NCBI GenBank assembly: GCA_021776915.1
Contig: JAIQZU010000006.1
Location: 90,259-154,258 of the forward strand
DNA length: 64,000 nt
Reading direction: 5' to 3'
DNA from: Candidatus Scalindua sp.
GTDB lineage: Bacteria; Planctomycetota; Brocadiia; Brocadiales; Scalinduaceae
Under the pieces are notes generated by a model. That model did not search any database and was not told the DNA's origin. It saw only the letters and a list, made by a program, of their open reading frames with translations. How positions within the stretch are numbered: the first letter of the stretch is position 1; each line of letters opens with the position of its first letter. Of the stretch, positions 58,974-64,000 are shown piece after piece. A program made the translations under genes and the position numbers.

Positions 58974-61727
58974 ATGACAGTTGTATCAAAGAGAATTAAT
59001 ATAGTAGTTGCCTTAGTCGCATTAATTACCTCAATTATCCTTGTTGGTTGTGGAAATATTTGGGATACTGAAAGACCACCTTTAACGTCTAGAGGACATG
59101 GGGTTCTCCGTTGGAAGATGCCGTGGAAAGCGGCCGCATGGTCAAGGGATTTTGGCCCTGAGCAGTCAGGACATTTTCGCTCTCTGGCAATAGGAGATTT
59201 AAATAACGACGGAAAGACTGACATTATAGGTGGTAGCTACGATCCTGGAACGATATTTCTCTGGCATGGAGATGATGCAGGCAACTGGGAAAGGATACAT
59301 CGTTTCAGAATAACTGGGGATATACGTTCATTAGCTGTTGGGGATTTAAATAATGATGGTTGGCTTGATATTGTTTCATCCAGTATGGGAGATACAAATG
59401 GCGTACAGGCATGGATCAGCGATAATGGTAAATTCCATGATTTTGAACCTGTCACTGAAAAGGATTTCTATAATGGCCTCAGGCTTGCAGATATAAATAA
59501 TGATGGTATTCTGGATATTATAGCATCTAATAAAACCGGTGAAACCAAAGGAGGTATTAATGTCTGGTTGGGTTCCGGCAATGGGAGTTTCATTGAAGAA
59601 ACAGGTCCAACACGCAGGTATTTGTATAGTGATGTTGAAGTAGGAGATTTCAATAATGACGGGAAGCTTGATATAGTGGGTGCATCATGGGGACATTATG
59701 GGGGGGCATTGAGGGCATGGCTGGGTTCAGGTGATGGCCGGTGGTCTGCCGTAGAGGCTGAGATTGAGAAGGGTTCATTTTGGGGTGTTGATGTGGCAGA
59801 TGTCAATGGTGACGGAAATCCTGATATTATTTCAGCTGCGAATTTTGATGGTGTAAAGATACATTATGGTGATGGTAAGGGTAACTTCTCAAAAAAGAAG
59901 ACACTTGCCGGAAAAGGAAATTTCTGGAGGGCAAAAGCTGTCGACCTTAATAATGACGGTTTATTAGATATAGCTGCTACATTAAGTGATAATAATGGAG
60001 TTATTGTATGGTATCAGAAAGATTGGTTTAACTGGTTGATTGCCAAAGATGAAGGGTTGCCCAGGAAGGGTTTTTATTTTGATATCGACTTTGCAGATTT
60101 TAATGCTGATAACAGGCTGGATATAGCCGCCACGGCCTATGGAGAAGGAGTAAAGATATGGTTAAGGGGTGTAGATGATCTGGCAGAGATAAAGACTGAA
60201 AAGGATATGGTTGCAAAAGAGGAGGAGGAGATGAAATCTCCTGTACCTGTATTTTATACTTCTGTCTTTTTTGATACTGAAACGGCAGATATCAGCCCGG
60301 AAGCAATGACTATTTTAAATAATTTGCTTAACGTTCTTAATAGTGTTGAGGGAACTGTTGTAAAAATAAAGAAAGATGCCGATTCAGGAATGGCCGGTGC
60401 AAAGCAATCTTCAGGTAATCATGCTCTTTCAGAAGCGAGATTTAAGGCCGTGACTGATTTCTTTCTTTCCAGAGGTATATCCCAGGAAAGCATTGAGATT
60501 GATACCCTGGTAGACTCGAAGATTGAGAATGAGGGTGAAGAAGAAAAGATATGGCAGGAAAACAGAAGGATAGACATTGCAGTAAATTATGGTAAATCAC
60601 TGGATAGCAAACAAGAGAGCGGAGAGAAGATTGATGCCATTCCTGAAGCAGATGAGGAAGGGGTATACGCCTATCCATTTGTAGAAAAAGGTGACTTGAT
60701 TCCAGTTAAGGAATATAAGGTTTGGAGGGATGTAAGAGGTATTCCGGAGTATAGGATTGGTCCAAAAGATAAATTGTTAATAACATTCTGGATAGGTTTA
60801 GATGAAAAAAAATATGATGTCACAGTCTCACCTCAAAATACCGTGTCATTTTCCTATATCAAAAATTTCAATGTAACCGGCTTTACACCAACGGAATTAG
60901 AAGAAGAATTCACTAAACAATTAAGTGAAGTGTTCAGAGATCCGTTTATTAAGGTTGAAATACCTGATGAATTAAAGCATGCTTATAGTTTATCAATATT
61001 TGGAGCAGTAAGATCTCTTACACGGCAGCCGACTGGACCAGGGGTGTATAGAATGTTCGGGAAAGAGAAATTTACGGAATTTCTATCAAGAGCAGGAGGA
61101 CATTTACCCACTGCAGATTTAACCAGTGTACAATTAACAAGGGGAAGGAAGCAGTATTATTTAAACATATTTGACGCACTTTTCAGATCTGATTATCGTC
61201 AGGACATAATAATTGAGGATGGTGATGTGTTTTTTATTCCCAGCAAAACGGAGATCAAGAATAGAGTCTATGTTATGGGTGAAATTGCAAAGCCTGGTTT
61301 GTTTACATTTGACAATGATATTACATTGCTTGACGCAGTAATAAGCGCCGGCGGGCCTACCGTGTATAGCAAGTCCAGGCAGGTACTCGTAATAAGAGGT
61401 GAAGTCGAAAAACCTGAGGTTATTAAAGTTAATTTAATGGATGTTGTCCAGAGAGGTGATTTCAGAAAGAACATTCCATTAAACAGTGGCGATGTCGTTT
61501 ATGTGGCAAGAAATATCCTTGGAGACATACGAAATTTTATAAGAGCATTTGGGCCTTTTATCCAGTTAGCTAACATGCCTACAAGTATTTACGAAGGTAC
61601 TACTTTTCCCAGGATAAAGGGTGTCCCGTTCCAGCGTGATGTAGCCCCAGCAATCAGTACAATACAACAAGGAGCACCTGCATTGCCGCAAGGAGCCGCT
61701 ACCTGGCAAGGTGGCGAGGCTAAATAA
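58974..61727 (+). CDS. seven-repeat FG-GAP/VCBS propeller + OmpA-like + Wza-type export lipoprotein fusion
   Basis: A 917-residue lipoprotein (lipobox LVGC, Cys24) that I start at the ATG at 58974; a GTG at 58956 adds six residues. Residues about 67-400 hold seven VCBS/FG-GAP repeats, each with DxNxDGxxD calcium loop (DLNNDGKTD, DLNNDGWLD, DINNDGILD, DFNNDGKLD, DVNGDGNPD, DLNNDGLLD, DFNADNRLD). Residues about 422-536 form an OmpA-like domain (VFFDTETADISPEAM...WQENRRIDIAV). Residues about 592-917 form the polysaccharide export domain (YRIGPKDKLLITFWIGLD, then SLBB units with AGGHLPTADLTS and GEIAKPGLFTFDNDITLLDA). It should sit in the outer membrane. Confidence 0.92.
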   Translation: MTVVSKRINIVVALVALITSIILVGCGNIWDTERPPLTSRGHGVLRWKMPWKAAAWSRDFGPEQSGHFRSLAIGDLNNDGKTDIIGGSYDPGTIFLWHGDDAGNWERIHRFRITGDIRSLAVGDLNNDGWLDIVSSSMGDTNGVQAWISDNGKFHDFEPVTEKDFYNGLRLADINNDGILDIIASNKTGETKGGINVWLGSGNGSFIEETGPTRRYLYSDVEVGDFNNDGKLDIVGASWGHYGGALRAWLGSGDGRWSAVEAEIEKGSFWGVDVADVNGDGNPDIISAANFDGVKIHYGDGKGNFSKKKTLAGKGNFWRAKAVDLNNDGLLDIAATLSDNNGVIVWYQKDWFNWLIAKDEGLPRKGFYFDIDFADFNADNRLDIAATAYGEGVKIWLRGVDDLAEIKTEKDMVAKEEEEMKSPVPVFYTSVFFDTETADISPEAMTILNNLLNVLNSVEGTVVKIKKDADSGMAGAKQSSGNHALSEARFKAVTDFFLSRGISQESIEIDTLVDSKIENEGEEEKIWQENRRIDIAVNYGKSLDSKQESGEKIDAIPEADEEGVYAYPFVEKGDLIPVKEYKVWRDVRGIPEYRIGPKDKLLITFWIGLDEKKYDVTVSPQNTVSFSYIKNFNVTGFTPTELEEEFTKQLSEVFRDPFIKVEIPDELKHAYSLSIFGAVRSLTRQPTGPGVYRMFGKEKFTEFLSRAGGHLPTADLTSVQLTRGRKQYYLNIFDALFRSDYRQDIIIEDGDVFFIPSKTEIKNRVYVMGEIAKPGLFTFDNDITLLDAVISAGGPTVYSKSRQVLVIRGEVEKPEVIKVNLMDVVQRGDFRKNIPLNSGDVVYVARNILGDIRNFIRAFGPFIQLANMPTSIYEGTTFPRIKGVPFQRDVAPAISTIQQGAPALPQGAATWQGGEAK

Positions 61728-61908
61728 AACAACTAATTTCATCAGCTTTAAAAGGTAAGTCTGCCATGTCAGATTTCTTCCTGTTAGCCTGTTTAAGGCA
61801 TAACTGCACAAAACATATCTCGGCAAGTCTGTCTACCATAGGCACAGGCAAGGATGATGCTTTACACACTACATAATTGGTATAATGTATTTTGGGAGTT
61901 TGTAAATA
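61728..61908. promoter_or_regulatory. spacer with a possible promoter for the ligase gene
   Basis: TATAAT at 61881-61886 with TTTACA 14 bases before; spacing is short, so weak support. No gene. Confidence 0.3.
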
Positions 61909-63312
61909 ATGGCTAATGGTGTAAGACAAATAGACATAAGCCTGGTTATAATGCTGATTGGCATTATCCTGGTTGGTTGCGTAGTTGGCTTTGCTATTAC
62001 CAAGGCTGTGCCCGTACTCGTCCTTGCGGGAGTAATTGGAGTATTGATATTTATAGTAAGTTTTGTGTGGCCTCCAATTGCTTTATATTTATTGGTATTT
62101 TCCATGTTATTATCACCCGAAATTGGAACAAGGACTACAGAGGGAGCAGGATTTACGATTAGAATAGATGATTTACTCCTTGTGATATTAGCGTTCAGCT
62201 GGCTTATAAGGTCCGCAATTAAAAAAGAATTTGGAATATTCCCGAAGACACCTTTAAACACTGCGATTACAACCTACATTTTACTCTGTTTCTTCTCAAC
62301 CATTATGGGTGCGCTTTATGGTAAGATAAATGTAATTGGACTGTTCTTTGTTTTAAAATATTTTGAATACTTTATAGTTTTTTTCATGGTAATCAATTTT
62401 ATCAACACAAGGGAGCAGGTTAAAACCTTTGTAATACTCTTATTGATAACATGTGCGATAACTACTTTTATGGGGTTTCTACAAATACCTGCAGGAGGAA
62501 GGGTAACAGCGCCATTTGAAGGTGTATCAGGTGAACCTGGCACTTTCGGTGGATATCTAATAATGATGATGTCTGTCAGTATAGGTCTTTTTCTGACAAG
62601 TGAAGACAGAAGAGTAAGGATGCTACTGGCAATCTTAATAGTAGCAAACATAATCGTGATCATGGCTACAGAATCCAGGGCTTCATGGATGGGTCTGCCA
62701 TTTATGTATCTATGTTTCATTGTCTTGAGTAAGAAGAAGTTACTGTTAATAGGTGTTATGGTTGTATTACTTGCCTCAAGCCCATTTATTCTTCCAAAGA
62801 ATGTGACTGATAGATTTAGTGGTACATTTAAGACAGAAAGGGGTTATCGGGCAACTATGGGGGGTAAGCAATTGGCATTAGACTCTTCTGCAACACAGAG
62901 AGTGCAAAGCTGGCAGGGAATATTAAGAGATATTAGGTTTCACCCCATACTCGGGTACGGTATAACAGGATATTGGTTTATAGATGCTCAATATTTCAGG
63001 ACACTGATTGAACTGGGCATATTGGGTCTCTGTATATACTTATACCTTATGTACCGGATCTTCAGATTCTTACTACAGACATATCATCTATCAGATGATA
63101 ATTATGTAAAAGGTTTGAGCATGGGTGTACTTGCAGGATTTATATCTCTCTTGCTTCATTCTATCGGTTCAAATACTTTTATAATCGTTAGAATTATGGA
63201 GCCTTTCTGGTTTTTAATGGGACTTGTTGTTGTGCTATATAACATAGAGATGGATAAGCAGGGTAAGTTACAGAGAGGATCATTAAAGATACATGAGAAT
63301 ATAGTAAATTAG
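61909..63312 (+). CDS. O-antigen ligase/Wzy-type polysaccharide polymerase
   Basis: A 467-residue protein with about eleven membrane helices (IMLIGIILVGCVVGFAITKA; VIGVLIFIVSFVWPPIALYL...) and a Wzy_C-type loop (RASWMGLPFMY, HPILGYGITGYWF). It joins or polymerises sugar repeat units in the periplasmic face of the inner membrane. Comes straight after the exporter gene, as in exopolysaccharide loci. Confidence 0.85.
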   Translation: MANGVRQIDISLVIMLIGIILVGCVVGFAITKAVPVLVLAGVIGVLIFIVSFVWPPIALYLLVFSMLLSPEIGTRTTEGAGFTIRIDDLLLVILAFSWLIRSAIKKEFGIFPKTPLNTAITTYILLCFFSTIMGALYGKINVIGLFFVLKYFEYFIVFFMVINFINTREQVKTFVILLLITCAITTFMGFLQIPAGGRVTAPFEGVSGEPGTFGGYLIMMMSVSIGLFLTSEDRRVRMLLAILIVANIIVIMATESRASWMGLPFMYLCFIVLSKKKLLLIGVMVVLLASSPFILPKNVTDRFSGTFKTERGYRATMGGKQLALDSSATQRVQSWQGILRDIRFHPILGYGITGYWFIDAQYFRTLIELGILGLCIYLYLMYRIFRFLLQTYHLSDDNYVKGLSMGVLAGFISLLLHSIGSNTFIIVRIMEPFWFLMGLVVVLYNIEMDKQGKLQRGSLKIHENIVN

Positions 63313-63377
63313 TTTTTTAAACCTAAGAAAGTGTGTTCCAATAGATTTTAAGTCAGGCCTTCGGCGACTTTTGACAC

Positions 63378-63426
63378 TGTAGGAGCCCGCCATGGCGGGC
63401 GATCGCCAACGGGAGTTGGCTCCTAC
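63378..63426. repeat. hairpin repeat downstream of the ligase gene
   Basis: Arms GTAGGAGCC and GGCTCCTAC with an inner perfect palindrome GCCCGCCATGGCGGGC (63386-63401). Confidence 0.75.
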
Positions 63427-63472
63427 CAAAACTTTGAAATTCCTATACATAAATTAAAGGTGGAAAGATATT

Positions 63473-63775
63473 ATGCCTAAGCATATCAGTCATCACAAAA
63501 AATCCTTTGGAAGAAGATTATCTGCATGGTTAGGAATACGCCATACATCAAAGACGTATTATCTTATTTATTTTCTGGCAATTATAGCCTTAATAATTTT
63601 ATTTCCAATGATTATGAAATTCTTCACAGGCTTTAAAGAAAATTATGGTAAAGGTTATGGATATGTTCCAAGAGATTTTGAGAGATCTGAAAGATTAATA
63701 AAGGAAAAGAAACCAATCCCTTTTCAACCGAATGAAGCATTGCAATATGATAAAAGTTTTAAAGAGAAGAAATGA
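63473..63775 (+). CDS. small single-pass membrane protein
   Basis: A 100-residue protein: basic cytoplasmic N-terminus (HHKKSFGRRLSAWLG), one helix (YLIYFLAIIALIILFPMIM), then a polar tail rich in Lys and Tyr. No family recognised. Located within the polysaccharide locus. Confidence 0.6.
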   Translation: MPKHISHHKKSFGRRLSAWLGIRHTSKTYYLIYFLAIIALIILFPMIMKFFTGFKENYGKGYGYVPRDFERSERLIKEKKPIPFQPNEALQYDKSFKEKK

Positions 63776-63974
63776 GAAAGAGAAAGAAGGCCGCAATCTT
63801 GTAATTTAACTTCAGAAAAAGTAAAGAAGTATCATACAGAAATAAAGGGAAGAAGCGTAAATAGTTGGCCTTGAAATAAACCTCTGACCCGTATAAATAA
63901 AGGGAGACAAGCGTTTTTGAGTATGTTAAAATTGCAAGGAAATACGCAAAAACACACAAAAACTGGAGGATTTT

Positions 63975-64000
63975 ATGCAAGCAAAACCGAAGTCACTGCA
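63975..64000 (+). CDS. start of the next gene (3' end outside window)
   Basis: A strong GGAGGA (63965-63970) followed four bases later by ATG at 63975; eight codons (MQAKPKSL) are visible. The gene continues past the window. Confidence 0.5.

Noticed and set aside
1..64000. CRISPR array or cas genes
   Set aside because: Repeats in the window are palindromic singletons or pairs, not regularly spaced, and no cas-like protein is present.

Overview
The window (about 40% GC by eye, Gram-negative type genes) most resembles a low-GC anaerobic planctomycete of the Brocadiales (anammox) group. That guess rests on gene content only: a Flx-Hdr electron-bifurcation operon, Mla lipid transport, a Bat-type VWA operon, a cell-wall elongation operon and abundant short dispersed repeats. 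No rRNA gene or clear taxonomic marker is present.

Layout. 1-3526: accessory strip with the tail of an ORF6N protein, a RelE/ParE toxin-antitoxin pair and an OLD-family nuclease, carrying two copies of a promoter-plus-leader repeat. 3980-6109: a membrane-anchored YVTN-type beta-propeller protein, then a broken membrane-protein gene cut by a 131-bp element with terminal inverted repeats. 6120-9212 (minus): lipoprotein-mlaE-mlaF-mlaD. 9447-19873 (plus): moeA, lnt, then mreB-mreC-mreD-mrdA-rodA and a radical SAM gene overlapping rodA. 19920-23060: a tRNA 3' fragment beside a small island of secreted or unknown proteins, with a third copy of the promoter repeat and a dyad-controlled promoter. 23067-30720 (minus): hdrC-hdrB-hdrA-flxD-flxC-flxB-flxA-mobB, an apparently complete NAD(P)H/ferredoxin/disulfide-type bifurcating complex. 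31277-39524 (plus): DUF58 and Bat proteins. 39769-41410: small unknown genes. 41556-44346: a two-gene HEPN RNase + AIPR-like operon bracketed by perfect 22-bp inverted repeats, the best candidate for an undescribed defence system here. 44382-46819 (minus): YgiQ-type radical SAM and DUF2062. 47338-52865: TPR, ROK kinase, cyclic-nucleotide-binding protein, hybrid sensor kinase, lipoprotein. 53782-64000: an exopolysaccharide locus with a TPR lipoprotein, a Wzc-like co-polymerase/kinase with an unusual extra tail, a Wza-like exporter fused to a seven-repeat propeller and an OmpA-like domain, and an O-antigen ligase/polymerase.

How it fits together. MreBCD, PBP2 and RodA build the lateral wall; Lnt and Mla mature and move outer-membrane lipids and lipoproteins. 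The Flx-Hdr operon would couple NAD(P)H oxidation to ferredoxin and disulfide reduction. The last 10 kb would polymerise and export a polysaccharide. Intergenic DNA is full of hairpin repeats, several nested in one another, showing heavy past activity of small mobile elements. All function calls come from reading sequence motifs; none was checked by a database search.
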